A DNA stretch of 54,287 nt. Source: Endomicrobiia bacterium. Lineage in GTDB: Bacteria; Elusimicrobiota; Endomicrobiia; DTEH01. The translations under genes were made by a program, and so were the position numbers. Each line of letters opens with the position of its first letter. The first letter of the stretch is position 1. Positions 41,275 through 48,960 of the stretch are shown in pieces. The notes beneath the pieces are model-generated. The model was not told the DNA's origin. It saw nothing but the letters and a program-made list of their open reading frames with translations, and did no database searches. Where the stretch lies: positions 1 through 54,287 of the forward strand of contig JANXCA010000004.1 in assembly GCA_025060535.1 (NCBI GenBank), in the 5' to 3' direction.

Positions 41275-41330
41275 GTTTTTGCAAAAAGAAAAAACTATTG
41301 AAAAATTATGCATTAAAATTTAAAAACTAT

Positions 41331-41639
41331 ATGTTTTCTTTCAAAGAAGCTTACTATAATACACTAACTACTATTTTTGAAAAAGATGATATTTATAATT
41401 TTATAGATTTAAAGCAGAAGTATATTTTTGGAAATTTTTTTGTGAAGCATATTTTTAGGAGTATATATTTTTTCTCTCATGGACTTAGTAGTATTCAAAA
41501 TTATGAGATTTATATTGATTTTAGAAATAGTTTTATTACTATTCTTCTTAGCAAGAATAATTTTTTTTTAGCATTTTCTTTTATAGAGTATCATATTCAA
41601 TATTTCAAGATTTTCAGGACTTCAAAAATAGATATATAA
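41331..41639 (+). CDS. Small family-like protein, first of the right array
   Basis: 102 residues from the ATG at 41331, chosen because TTAAAATTTAAAAACTAT precedes it and family members start MF; an upstream in-frame TTG would add 11 residues. Rich in Phe, Tyr and Ile, predicted beta-rich, with no motif. It ends KIDI rather than in Phe. Starts a run of eight tandem small genes on one strand. Function unknown. Confidence 0.62.
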   Translation: MFSFKEAYYNTLTTIFEKDDIYNFIDLKQKYIFGNFFVKHIFRSIYFFSHGLSSIQNYEIYIDFRNSFITILLSKNNFFLAFSFIEYHIQYFKIFRTSKIDI

Positions 41640-41655
41640 GCTTTAAAATTTTTTC

Positions 41656-42018
41656 ATGTTTGATACTAAATCTATAACTATAAAACGTAATATCAATAGA
41701 GTTTATCTTGATTTTCATTTTAAGATATATGAAGGTGAATTTATAACAAAAGAGATGGAAACTATTAATTATGCTTGTTTTATTTTTGGTGTTTTATATG
41801 CTAAATACGATCATATATTTGATGGAATTATTTTGAATTTATTTAATACTCACAGATCTGAAATATTGTCATACAAAAATAGAAGTTTCACATATGATAT
41901 TAGACATGAAGTAAATGAATACAGAATAGGTTTTTTCTTTAGAAATTACATTTATATTGCAGAAAGGTATTATATAAATTTAAGTAAGGATAAATCTCAA
42001 GTTGGAATATTTTTCTAA
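41656..42018 (+). CDS. Small F-ending protein, right array
   Basis: 120 residues, starting MFDTKSITIKRNI and ending SQVGIFF. The segment VYLDFHFKIYEGEF followed by ACFIFGVLYAKYDHIF resembles FEIRFNFSEKIENRY and TFFIGIFYSRITKG of the next gene, indicating duplication. Preceded by GCTTTAAAATTTTTTC without Shine-Dalgarno. Unknown function. Confidence 0.65.
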   Translation: MFDTKSITIKRNINRVYLDFHFKIYEGEFITKEMETINYACFIFGVLYAKYDHIFDGIILNLFNTHRSEILSYKNRSFTYDIRHEVNEYRIGFFFRNYIYIAERYYINLSKDKSQVGIFF

Positions 42019-42295
42019 AGTAAAAGAGAACTTTGAAATTAGATTTAATTTTTCAGAAAAGATTGAAAACAGATATAATTCTACTTTTTTTATTGGAATT
42101 TTTTATTCAAGAATTACAAAAGGATTAATGTATCTTCATCATTACATTATTTTTAAAAACATGAAAGGATATAATTATGTTAATTCTGTGATATCTACGA
42201 GTTCTGAGTTTATGATTGATATACATCTTTTAGCAAAAAATTATCATTATCATATTGCAAAAAGTTTTATGTTTCTAAACTTTAAAATTTTTTAA
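42002..42295 (+). CDS. Small F-ending protein, right array, TTG start
   Basis: 97 residues reading from a TTG that overlaps the 3' end of the previous gene by 17 bases. It has no box or ribosome site of its own, so it may be expressed by coupling, or it may be a fusion partner lost by frameshift. Related to 41656-42018. Its last codons and stop (FKIF then TAA) are written in the box CTTTAAAATTTTTTA that serves the next gene. Confidence 0.55.
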   Translation: MEYFSKVKENFEIRFNFSEKIENRYNSTFFIGIFYSRITKGLMYLHHYIIFKNMKGYNYVNSVISTSSEFMIDIHLLAKNYHYHIAKSFMFLNFKIF

Positions 42296-42630
42296 TGATT
42301 TTTTATCCTGATCTTGATATAGATGTTATTTTAAAAAAAACAAGTTCTGAAGAGAAGAGTAGTATACTTAAAATTAATTTGGTTGATAATGTTTTAACTT
42401 TTTTTGGTTCTTATTTAATAGAAATATATCCAATAGAAATAACTTTTAATGGAATTATTCCTGATACTATTAGCTATCTTACTTTTAAAAACAAAAAGAA
42501 TTATTTTAATATTTACTTTTTTTTAGATGATTACAATGTATTTCTTTATTCAAATAATAATCACTATCAAATTAAAAAGCACTTGAAATTTCAAAAAGAA
42601 ATTTTAAAATTTAGAGTAATTGTTTTTTAA
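42295..42630 (+). CDS. Small F-ending protein, right array
   Basis: 111 residues, MIFYPDLDID to ILKFRVIVF, predicted beta-rich. The ATG shares a base with the previous stop and follows CTTTAAAATTTTTTA. The next, broken gene (42652-42837) looks like a decayed relative. Unknown function. Confidence 0.64.
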   Translation: MIFYPDLDIDVILKKTSSEEKSSILKINLVDNVLTFFGSYLIEIYPIEITFNGIIPDTISYLTFKNKKNYFNIYFFLDDYNVFLYSNNNHYQIKKHLKFQKEILKFRVIVF

Positions 42631-42651
42631 TCTAAACTTTAAAATTTTTTA

Positions 42652-42837
42652 ATGCTTTCTATTACTGAATTGGATTTTTCTTGGGATTTTTAGAAGAAAT
42701 TATTTTTACTTAAATTTGATAGTATACCTAAAATTAAATCTAAGGATAATTTTTTACCTTATTTCGGTCCTTTTGCTTTTGTTATAAAAAATGGTTTAGC
42801 TTTAAAAGACATTGATGATATAAAAATATTCTTTTAA
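42652..42837 (+). pseudogene. Broken small F-ending gene with in-frame TAG
   Basis: An ATG follows ACTTTAAAATTTTTTA and opens 13 codons (MLSITELDFSWDF), then a TAG at 42691-42693. The same frame continues for another 47 codons to FF and a TAA, in a family-like composition and ending. TAG is used as a normal stop elsewhere in the window (for example at 1825 and 43173), so recoding is unlikely; a point mutation is the simplest cause. Confidence 0.6.
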
Positions 42838-42873
42838 ACTCTCATATAAAATCAACTTTAAAATTTTCACATT

Positions 42874-43173
42874 ATGTTTGAAATGGAATCAGAACCTCGT
42901 ATTACCCTTTTGCTTACAAATGAGAAATTGAAATTTAAAAAGTTAAATATTATTAGGTTTAAAGAGAAATATAAACTATGGTTAAAATATATTCCTTTTG
43001 GTGATATTTATTTAAGAGAATTTAGGGATATACCTAAATTTGAAAGTTTTTATATTTACGTTAATCCTGGTTACATTAACCTTTTAAATGGTTTAAATTG
43101 TAATATAGAAACAAGATTTTTTTACTTTTATTTTATTCTTACATATGAACCAAAGTATGTTGTTATGTTTTAG
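42874..43173 (+). CDS. Small F-ending protein, right array
   Basis: 99 residues, MFEMESEP to YEPKYVVMF. Preceded by ACTTTAAAATTTTCACATT. It has the usual aromatic, Lys/Ile-rich composition, with a central KYIPFGDIYLREFRDIPKF that loosely recalls the KIPLYL/IPFL core of the left-array genes. Ends one base before the next ATG. Unknown function. Confidence 0.63.
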   Translation: MFEMESEPRITLLLTNEKLKFKKLNIIRFKEKYKLWLKYIPFGDIYLREFRDIPKFESFYIYVNPGYINLLNGLNCNIETRFFYFYFILTYEPKYVVMF

Positions 43174-43174
43174 T

Positions 43175-43471
43175 ATGTTTAAATTTAAAGAAAATGATTT
43201 AAATATCAATATCAAAAGAAAATCTAACAAATCTGTTGAAATTTTTTTTAATACTTTCTTGACAATTTTTGTCAAACTTTATACTGCAATATTGTTAAGA
43301 CCTATACCTACTATTTCTTTACCTGTAATTTATTTTGCTACTTGGAAAAAGTATAAACGCTTTGGGATTACCATAAGAAAAAAACGCACTAATTTTTATA
43401 TTACTTGTTTTGCTTTTTTAAGAAATACTATTTTTTCTAATACTCAAAAAATTTCCAGTGTTAGATTTTAA
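43175..43471 (+). CDS. Small F-ending basic protein, right array
   Basis: 98 residues from the ATG at 43175; an upstream in-frame start would overlap the previous gene. Strongly basic (KRKSNKS, WKKYKR, IRKKR) with a hydrophobic centre (LYTAILLRPIPTISLPVIYF) that could be membrane-associated. The terminal Phe codon and TAA stop lie within TTTTAAAATTT, the box for the next gene. Unknown function. Confidence 0.6.
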   Translation: MFKFKENDLNINIKRKSNKSVEIFFNTFLTIFVKLYTAILLRPIPTISLPVIYFATWKKYKRFGITIRKKRTNFYITCFAFLRNTIFSNTQKISSVRF

Positions 43472-43480
43472 AATTTAGCT

Positions 43481-43834
43481 ATGTTTGAGATAGAAAAATC
43501 TTATGAAGAAAAATATTTCCCTGAATTATCAACAGAACTATCTTCAAGTAAAATATCCATTACAATTGGAAGCTATTTTTTTTCTTTTGATTTTTTTGAA
43601 AGTGTTTTATTTTTTGATTTCATTACTCCAATTATTACCTTTAAAGATGTAAAAATTGAAGGTTTAAAATATTTTTCTCTTTTCTATATTTACTCAAACA
43701 ATGACTATGTTTTCAAAAGAGTAATAGAAATTTATACAAAACATCTAAAAATTGAAAAATCAATATCAGTTTATATTCCTGTTGAATATATTATTTTTCC
43801 ATATAGTTTTGGACCACATAAAATTGAGTTTTAA
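43481..43834 (+). CDS. Small F-ending protein, right array
   Basis: 117 residues, MFEIEKSYEEK to PHKIEF. An aromatic stretch FFSFDFFESVLFFDFI is followed by ITFKDVKIEGLKYFSLFYIY, a beta-rich pattern shared with neighbours. The final F and TAA overlap TTTTAAAATTT, which is the box for 43844-44179. Unknown function. Confidence 0.63.
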   Translation: MFEIEKSYEEKYFPELSTELSSSKISITIGSYFFSFDFFESVLFFDFITPIITFKDVKIEGLKYFSLFYIYSNNDYVFKRVIEIYTKHLKIEKSISVYIPVEYIIFPYSFGPHKIEF

Positions 43835-43843
43835 AATTTTTAT

Positions 43844-44179
43844 ATGTTTCAAATCAAAGAAGTTTTTCAAGTTCAATTAGATTTTTTTGCTGAAAAATCC
43901 CATAAAGTAGAATATATCTATCCATATTACTTCCGTGTAGAATGTAGTGAAGTTGATGAAAAAATCAAAATACTATCAAAACGTCATATTGAGTTTATTA
44001 TTTCACTATTTCAAAATCAAAAAAAAATACATAGACAAATCCAAATCAAAATTAATAACATTAAACAAAACTTTTTGTTAATCAATACTTTCCTACAAAT
44101 CACTAATAATGGAGTTCGCTTCCCACAATATCTCACACAATCCCACAAAAACAAATATAAACAAATGATTTATTTTTAA
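43844..44179 (+). CDS. Small F-ending protein, right array
   Basis: 111 residues, MFQIKEVFQVQ to YKQMIYF, with a basic Gln/Lys/Asn-rich C-terminal half. Preceded by TTTTAAAATTTTTAT. Last of the tandem run before the methyltransferase gene. Unknown function. Confidence 0.62.
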   Translation: MFQIKEVFQVQLDFFAEKSHKVEYIYPYYFRVECSEVDEKIKILSKRHIEFIISLFQNQKKIHRQIQIKINNIKQNFLLINTFLQITNNGVRFPQYLTQSHKNKYKQMIYF

Positions 44180-44228
44180 ACACTTATAAAATTGAAATTT
44201 AAAAATTATTATGCTTTAAAATTTTGAC

Positions 44229-46457
44229 ATGATGATTATAAATGATATTGCCAATTTTATCAAGAAAATTTCATTTTTGGGTGATAATAAAACATTATTT
44301 ACTATCTTCTTGCATGAGTATGTAAGACTTTTACTAAAATCTCGTAATATGGAGTATTTATATGAGTTATACACGGATTTAATTCCTAAGGTAGATGTGA
44401 AGTATAGGGTAAGTTTTGAAGACAGGTTAAAAAATGTATTGAATTATGAGATTTTTGATTTTCTTGGAAGTGTATATGAGAAATATCTTCAGAAGAATTA
44501 CAAGAAGGAATATGGTATATTTTATACAAGATTTGAGATAGTTGATTATATTGTTTCATTATCTGATTATGATAGTGAGAAGATTATAGATAAAACAGTT
44601 TTTGAACCATCATGTGGTTCTGGCAGATTTTTAACTGTAGCAATTAGAAAATATAAGAATGTTTTAAGGAATTATGTAAAAGATGATTTTGAATATGCAT
44701 ATAAACTTCTTTATGATGTTCAAAGTAATTTTTACGGTGTTGATCTGGATGAGATTTCGGTAAAAATAGCAAAAACTAATTTGTTTTTGCAATTAATTGA
44801 TGAGATTGATATTCTTTACAAAGAAAAAGCTATAACAAAATTTAATCCAAAAATTATTTCACAAGATTTTTTTGATTATATTTTTTCAATTCAAAATATG
44901 AAATTTGACTATATATTCGGAAATCCACCATATGTTGTTGATACTGCTATAAAAAGAGATATATACAAAAAAATGAAAAATACTACAGAGAAAATAATAA
45001 AAGCGAAAATTGCTGATAGAGTATTAAATTCATATACTGCATTTACTGTTATTAGTGCATATCTTCTAAAAAATGATGGAATACTTGGTTTTATTATTCC
45101 ACATAATATACTTTGTGATGAACAAAATGAAAGAGCAAGAAGATTTTTAGATAGTATTGGAAGTATAAAAAATATTACATTTTTCACTAATCCAAGCTAT
45201 TATATTTTCCCCAAAATTCAACATGTAGTTATTGTATTTATATTTCAAAAGACAAAAAACTTACCAACACAAATAACATATGGCTATTCAAAAGAAAAAA
45301 TTCTAAATGAAATAATCGCTTCCGCAAAAGAAAATATTACTTTGCTAGATACTATTTCTTTGTATGATAGAAAAAGCAATTTCTTATTCTACATTGCATT
45401 TCCATACAAAAAGAAAGAGAAGATTAAAGAAATTTACAATAATATCAAAAGATTTTACTATGATAGTAGCAATTATTTTAGATTTTCTGATTTTCTTTCT
45501 ACACTTTCAAACGCAAAATATGTTGCAGTTGAATTTTCTACAAAAGAACTTTTCAATTATATTTGTGATAGAAATTGTAAAAATTCTATTCCTTGGTATA
45601 AAGGAGATGATATTATTCCATTTTATGGATTTCAAAAAAATCCATCAAAAATAAGAAATCGTGATGCTTATATTTGTTATGAAAATAATGGTAAAAATAT
45701 GAAATTGCATTCAATTTTAAAAGAAGATAAAAAAGAATACATTGTTGCATTTAACAAAGTTTTTATAAGGTTTAATCATCCTAGAAATATACGTGGTGTA
45801 ATCGTTGAAAGAAATGAAAAAAAGTTTGTAATGGGAGATACTATTTCATATATTTCTGTTGATAGTATTGAGGAAGCTAAAAAAATCGCAGTTTTAATAT
45901 TTTCTATTCCATTTTCTTTTCTTTACAATATAACAAATACAAACAAAGGAATTACAAGGAAAATATTTTTAAGTTATCCAGTCCCGAGAAAATTGGAAAT
46001 AAAAACTGAAATTTATGATAAACTTTCTAATATCATTTATCAATTTTACAATCTTTTTAATGTAGATATTACACACTATTTAAATGAATTTTGGTATGAT
46101 TTGAAATCTAAATATACACCAGAATATTTCATTACCTGGGATATGCTCATAGAAAATAATGAGAAAATAACATTATCAGAATTCTTGAAACAAAATGATA
46201 ATCTCAAAACTGAAGTATCAAAAAGAGTGTTTTCTATATTTCTTGAAAAAAATAATAAAGAAAAAGTAAAAGATGAAAAGATAATGCCTTACAACTTGCA
46301 ATTGTTTTTAGATGAATATGAAAATAAAAAATCTTTGTTTGAAAGACTTCTTAAACAACTTAGAGAAACACTTTACGAGAATGATAGTATTATCTTCCAA
46401 AATTATCACTTTAAAAATTTAAATCTTGAAGATTTAAAGTTAGAAATTCTTAAATAA
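44229..46457 (+). CDS. N6-adenine DNA methyltransferase, TaqI/Eco57I type
   Basis: 742 residues. The AdoMet motif FEPSCGSGRF lies at about 125-134 and the catalytic NPPY at 232-235, spaced as in gamma-class adenine methylases. The C-terminal half (about 430-590, with GDDIIPFYGFQKN, FNKVFIRFNHPRN and NTNKGITRKIFLSYPVP) is the usual target-recognition part of TaqI/type IIG enzymes. I see no nuclease domain at the N-terminus, so it is probably a modification-only enzyme. Target sequence cannot be read from the protein. Preceded by GCTTTAAAATTTTGAC. It sits within the right array of small genes, as the Dam gene sits within the left one. Confidence 0.88.
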   Translation: MMIINDIANFIKKISFLGDNKTLFTIFLHEYVRLLLKSRNMEYLYELYTDLIPKVDVKYRVSFEDRLKNVLNYEIFDFLGSVYEKYLQKNYKKEYGIFYTRFEIVDYIVSLSDYDSEKIIDKTVFEPSCGSGRFLTVAIRKYKNVLRNYVKDDFEYAYKLLYDVQSNFYGVDLDEISVKIAKTNLFLQLIDEIDILYKEKAITKFNPKIISQDFFDYIFSIQNMKFDYIFGNPPYVVDTAIKRDIYKKMKNTTEKIIKAKIADRVLNSYTAFTVISAYLLKNDGILGFIIPHNILCDEQNERARRFLDSIGSIKNITFFTNPSYYIFPKIQHVVIVFIFQKTKNLPTQITYGYSKEKILNEIIASAKENITLLDTISLYDRKSNFLFYIAFPYKKKEKIKEIYNNIKRFYYDSSNYFRFSDFLSTLSNAKYVAVEFSTKELFNYICDRNCKNSIPWYKGDDIIPFYGFQKNPSKIRNRDAYICYENNGKNMKLHSILKEDKKEYIVAFNKVFIRFNHPRNIRGVIVERNEKKFVMGDTISYISVDSIEEAKKIAVLIFSIPFSFLYNITNTNKGITRKIFLSYPVPRKLEIKTEIYDKLSNIIYQFYNLFNVDITHYLNEFWYDLKSKYTPEYFITWDMLIENNEKITLSEFLKQNDNLKTEVSKRVFSIFLEKNNKEKVKDEKIMPYNLQLFLDEYENKKSLFERLLKQLRETLYENDSIIFQNYHFKNLNLEDLKLEILK

Positions 46458-46474
46458 CACATTAAAATTTCAAT

Positions 46475-46621
46475 ATGTTTGAAGCTAAAATTCATGATAC
46501 AAGAAGCAATTTTCTTGAAAATACCTTAATAAATTTTCTATTTATACTCTTTTATTTAGATCTCCATTTGAAATATAATATAATTGTAAAGTGCTTCTTA
46601 AAATATAATATGATACATTGA
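46475..46621 (+). CDS. 48-residue ORF, probable family remnant
   Basis: The ATG follows CATTAAAATTTCAAT and the product begins MFEAKIHD, both typical of the small-gene family, but the frame stops after 48 codons. The aromatic stretch NFLFILFYLDLHL is hydrophobic. Probably a truncated gene with its promoter still intact; a real small protein cannot be excluded. Confidence 0.4.
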   Translation: MFEAKIHDTRSNFLENTLINFLFILFYLDLHLKYNIIVKCFLKYNMIH

Positions 46622-46675
46622 AAAATTAAATTACATTTTCCATTTTATTTGTAAAAAAAAGCTTTAAAATTTAGT

Positions 46676-47023
46676 ATGTTTTCACTACAAAAGAAAGTTG
46701 ATTTTATTGTTTCTGAAAAGTTTAAATCTATGAAGAAAAAGAAAAGGGAAATTATTCTTATTTGTAGACTTTTTCTTCCTTTTTTTCGGATTCCATTATT
46801 TTATGTATGTAGTGATAAAAACAATTTTTATATTGCAGATGGACTTTCTTATTTTAATCATGGTTTGGAATTTAAAACTTTATTTTTTTCATTTTCTCGT
46901 GAAATTGGAAGAGATTATTACGTCTATAATACTTTTTTTATTTCATCAGATGTTTTTCTATATCATTTAACTTTTCATTTTCAAACGAGTTCTATTTTAT
47001 TTGATTTTCCATTTAAAATATGA
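46676..47023 (+). CDS. Small family-like protein, right array
   Basis: 115 residues, MFSLQKKVDF to FDFPFKI, aromatic and basic, with a hydrophobic stretch LICRLFLPFFRIPLFYV. Preceded by GCTTTAAAATTTAGT. It overlaps the next gene by four bases. Unknown function. Confidence 0.62.
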   Translation: MFSLQKKVDFIVSEKFKSMKKKKREIILICRLFLPFFRIPLFYVCSDKNNFYIADGLSYFNHGLEFKTLFFSFSREIGRDYYVYNTFFISSDVFLYHLTFHFQTSSILFDFPFKI

Positions 47024-47295
47024 TACATATTTTACCATCTTCTAAAATTCAGCCTTTTTTTATAAATGTTGAAGGTGAGAATAAACAAGTTTATCTTATT
47101 TTATATTTTCTTACTGGTTTCTTTGAACATATTTCTATAGAACCTTTATTTTTTATAAATGATTACTCAATTAGTTATTTACAAGAAAAAGCATATAAAG
47201 CAAAAATTTTTATATCTATAGAAAATTTCACAAAAACTCGCTATATGTTAAGAAGAACTTTAATTTATGCCATAAAATCACGTATTCTTATTTAA
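47020..47295 (+). CDS. Small family-like protein, right array
   Basis: 91 residues, MIHILPSSKIQPF to KSRILI. VYLILYFLTGFFEHISIEPLF resembles the central pattern of the 41656 and 42002 products. Its ATG overlaps the previous stop (ATGA), with TTTAAAAT directly before. The 3' end overlaps the convergent recombinase gene by 18 bases. Unknown function. Confidence 0.6.
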   Translation: MIHILPSSKIQPFFINVEGENKQVYLILYFLTGFFEHISIEPLFFINDYSISYLQEKAYKAKIFISIENFTKTRYMLRRTLIYAIKSRILI

Positions 47296-48021
47296 GAGAC
47301 TATTTACCAATTCATCTATTGTTTCTTTTTGTTCTTCAATTTTTTCTATAATGTATCTCATTGTTGTTTGTGGATTTTTATGTCTTGCAAGTTTTACTGC
47401 TTCGGTAAAATTTCTTTTTCCTACTTTTGTTATGAAATTTGCTCTAAGTTCATGTGGGAATGTATTGAATTTTCTCTTTAGAAAATACCATAAAGCTTGT
47501 CTTGTCATTTTTATTACTTTTCCATCTTTATTTTCTACACTTTCTAAAAGTTCTTTTAACTTTTCATTTAGATGGAAGAAGTAATAATTACCACCTTTAC
47601 CTTTTATTTTGAAAATGTTTTTCTCAAAATCAATATCATTCCATTCTAAATTTATAACTTCAGAAACTCTTAGTCCATAACCAAGCATAAGAATTATTGC
47701 AATCATTTTTTCATTATCATTTATTGTTTCTTTGTTTATTTCTATTTCTTTGTATTTTCTTCTATTATCATCCATTTTTATTTTTGGAAGTTCTATGTTT
47801 ATGTTTATATTGTTTGCTTTTAAAAATTTTTTTAGTGCAGATAATTTTACTATTCTTGTTGCTGGTTTGTATTTTGCAAGTGAAAAGATAAATTTTCTAA
47901 TATCATCTTCATTGATTTCACTTTTACTAAGAAGTTCTTTTATACTGTTTTCATATGTTTGAATTGTTCCTTCACTTTTTCCTTCTATCTTAAGATAGTT
48001 TACTAAGTTATCCCTTCCCAT
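47278..48021 (-). CDS. Tyrosine recombinase (integrase/Xer type)
   Basis: 247 residues. An N-terminal SAM-like core-binding domain (about 1-85) precedes the catalytic domain with Arg118 in LGYGLRVSEV, His190 and Arg193 in PHELRANF, His214 in LARHKNPQTT and the nucleophile Tyr223 in TMRYI. All catalytic residues are present; a Lys in IKGKGGN is likely the beta-hairpin one. It could integrate the element or resolve multimers. Size and the compact N-terminus are closer to Xer-like than to large phage integrases. No attachment site or adjacent tRNA is visible. It overlaps the M23 gene by 19 bases, so the two are co-transcribed. Confidence 0.9.
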   Translation of the reverse strand: MGRDNLVNYLKIEGKSEGTIQTYENSIKELLSKSEINEDDIRKFIFSLAKYKPATRIVKLSALKKFLKANNININIELPKIKMDDNRRKYKEIEINKETINDNEKMIAIILMLGYGLRVSEVINLEWNDIDFEKNIFKIKGKGGNYYFFHLNEKLKELLESVENKDGKVIKMTRQALWYFLKRKFNTFPHELRANFITKVGKRNFTEAVKLARHKNPQTTMRYIIEKIEEQKETIDELVNSLLNKNT

Positions 48022-48539
48022 GTTAGAGATAAAGGATCTATATCTTTTCCAGTAATAGGTGCAAATACAGAAAAATGTAAATGTGGTCCTGTAGCAAGTC
48101 CTGTGCGACCAACTCTTCCAATAACTTCTCCTTTTTTAACTCTTTGTCCTTGTCTAACTTCAACTTTTGATAAATGTGCAAATCCAAATACAAAACCTTC
48201 ATCATTTCTTATTCTTACTGCATTTCCATTTAATTCATCAGACCATACTCTTACTACTACGCCATCATCTGGTGAATAAATTGGAGTTCCTTCATTAGCT
48301 CCAATATCTACTCCATTATGATGTTTTATTTCTCCTGTTATAGGATGTATTCTTGGTCCATACTTAGATGTTATTTTACCATCTTTTATAGGAAATAAAA
48401 ATTTTCTTCTTTGACTTCTTTTTGCAATTTCTGTAGATATTACTCGTTTTTCATCCAAAATAAAATAAATAGCAATTCCAGATAAACTTATCCCTGTAAG
48501 TGCAGTAATAAGATATGCAGTTATATTATTCTTTGTCAT
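48003..48539 (-). CDS. Membrane-anchored M23 (LytM) endopeptidase
   Basis: 178 residues from the ATG at 48539 (an upstream in-frame ATG at 48584 would add 15). Residues about 7-27 are a membrane span. The M23 domain has HHNGVD (73-78), supplying the first zinc His and Asp, and HLHF (153-156) with the second pair. It should cleave peptide cross-links of peptidoglycan, from the outer face of the inner membrane. Overlaps the holin-like gene upstream and the recombinase downstream. It belongs to a lysis unit separate from the amidase and transglycosylase. Confidence 0.88.
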   Translation of the reverse strand: MTKNNITAYLITALTGISLSGIAIYFILDEKRVISTEIAKRSQRRKFLFPIKDGKITSKYGPRIHPITGEIKHHNGVDIGANEGTPIYSPDDGVVVRVWSDELNGNAVRIRNDEGFVFGFAHLSKVEVRQGQRVKKGEVIGRVGRTGLATGPHLHFSVFAPITGKDIDPLSLTWEGIT

Positions 48540-48705
48540 TTTTAAATCTTGAGACAATATCAGCAAGTCCTTCAGTCCCAACATAAAACATCGTCAAATA
48601 TAACCATGTCTCCTCAGATATTACTCTCAAAAATAAAAGTATAGTTCCAATTACCCAAATAAGAAATTTTCTGCTTGTAAACTTGAGAATTACTCTCTCT
48701 ATCAT
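48526..48705 (-). CDS. 59-residue holin-like membrane protein
   Basis: The ATG at 48705 directly follows ACTTTAAAATTTTAGAGAC. The product begins MIERVILKFTSRKFLIWVIG, and two hydrophobic stretches (FLIWVIGTILLFLRV and TWLYLTMFYVGTEGL) suggest a small hairpin membrane protein. This resembles small phage holins of the type RKFLxxVxG...YxxxEGxxD. It overlaps the M23 peptidase start by 14 bases, the classic holin-endolysin arrangement. The role is inferred from size, topology and context. Confidence 0.68.
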   Translation of the reverse strand: MIERVILKFTSRKFLIWVIGTILLFLRVISEETWLYLTMFYVGTEGLADIVSRFKNDKE

Positions 48706-48960
48706 GTCTCTAAAATTTTAAAGTTTATTTTTTTTATAAAAATTTTATAATCCTTATAAATTGACAAAAAATAAATATTAATTATTGATATTTAACAACT
48801 TTTTTATTTTTGTTGATTTTATATATGTTTTTTGATAAAAAGTATTATAAGTTATTGATAATCAATAGACTTGACAATTGGAAAATTTGTGCTTTAAACT
48901 TTTCGGTATCACAAAAGGGAAAAAGGGAAAAAAGGAAAGATAAGCAAGAGGAGGTGGAAC
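48706..48960. other. Divergent intergenic region
   Basis: About 255 bp between the lysis/recombinase unit and the replication operon. The left edge carries the box of the holin-like gene. The centre is A/T runs, with a TTGACA at 48761 lacking a clear -10. The right part has the promoter described next and a purine-rich leader with repeated AAAGGGAAAAA before the ribosome binding site. Confidence 0.6.
48871..48899 (+). promoter_or_regulatory. Sigma-70-like promoter of the replication operon
   Basis: TTGACA (48871-48876), a 17-bp spacer and TTAAAC (48894-48899). The -10 part reads GCTTTAAAC and is the same GCTTTAAA found in the start-proximal boxes elsewhere, which supports reading those boxes as -10 elements. 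About 60 bases of purine-rich leader and GAGGAGGTGGAAC lead to the ATG at 48961. Confidence 0.6.

Larger units (their letters stand above)
40530..41295. other. Noncoding region with palindromes and GATC cluster, putative replication origin
   Basis: About 770 bp with no credible gene, the longest such gap in the window. It holds an 18-bp inverted repeat TGATATCC-CA-GGATATCA (40576-40593), three copies of a long AT palindrome, two direct copies of TAGCTAATAT (40957, 40968) and ten GATC sites within 227 bp. The AT content is extreme, suited to strand opening. Flanking genes point away on both sides. This is the best candidate for a replication origin; a centromere-like or packaging-initiation site are alternatives. 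Confidence 0.65.

Noticed and set aside
42652-42837. Recoded TAG (stop-codon reassignment)
   Set aside because: TAG terminates intact genes elsewhere in the window, for example at 1825, 3331 and 43173.
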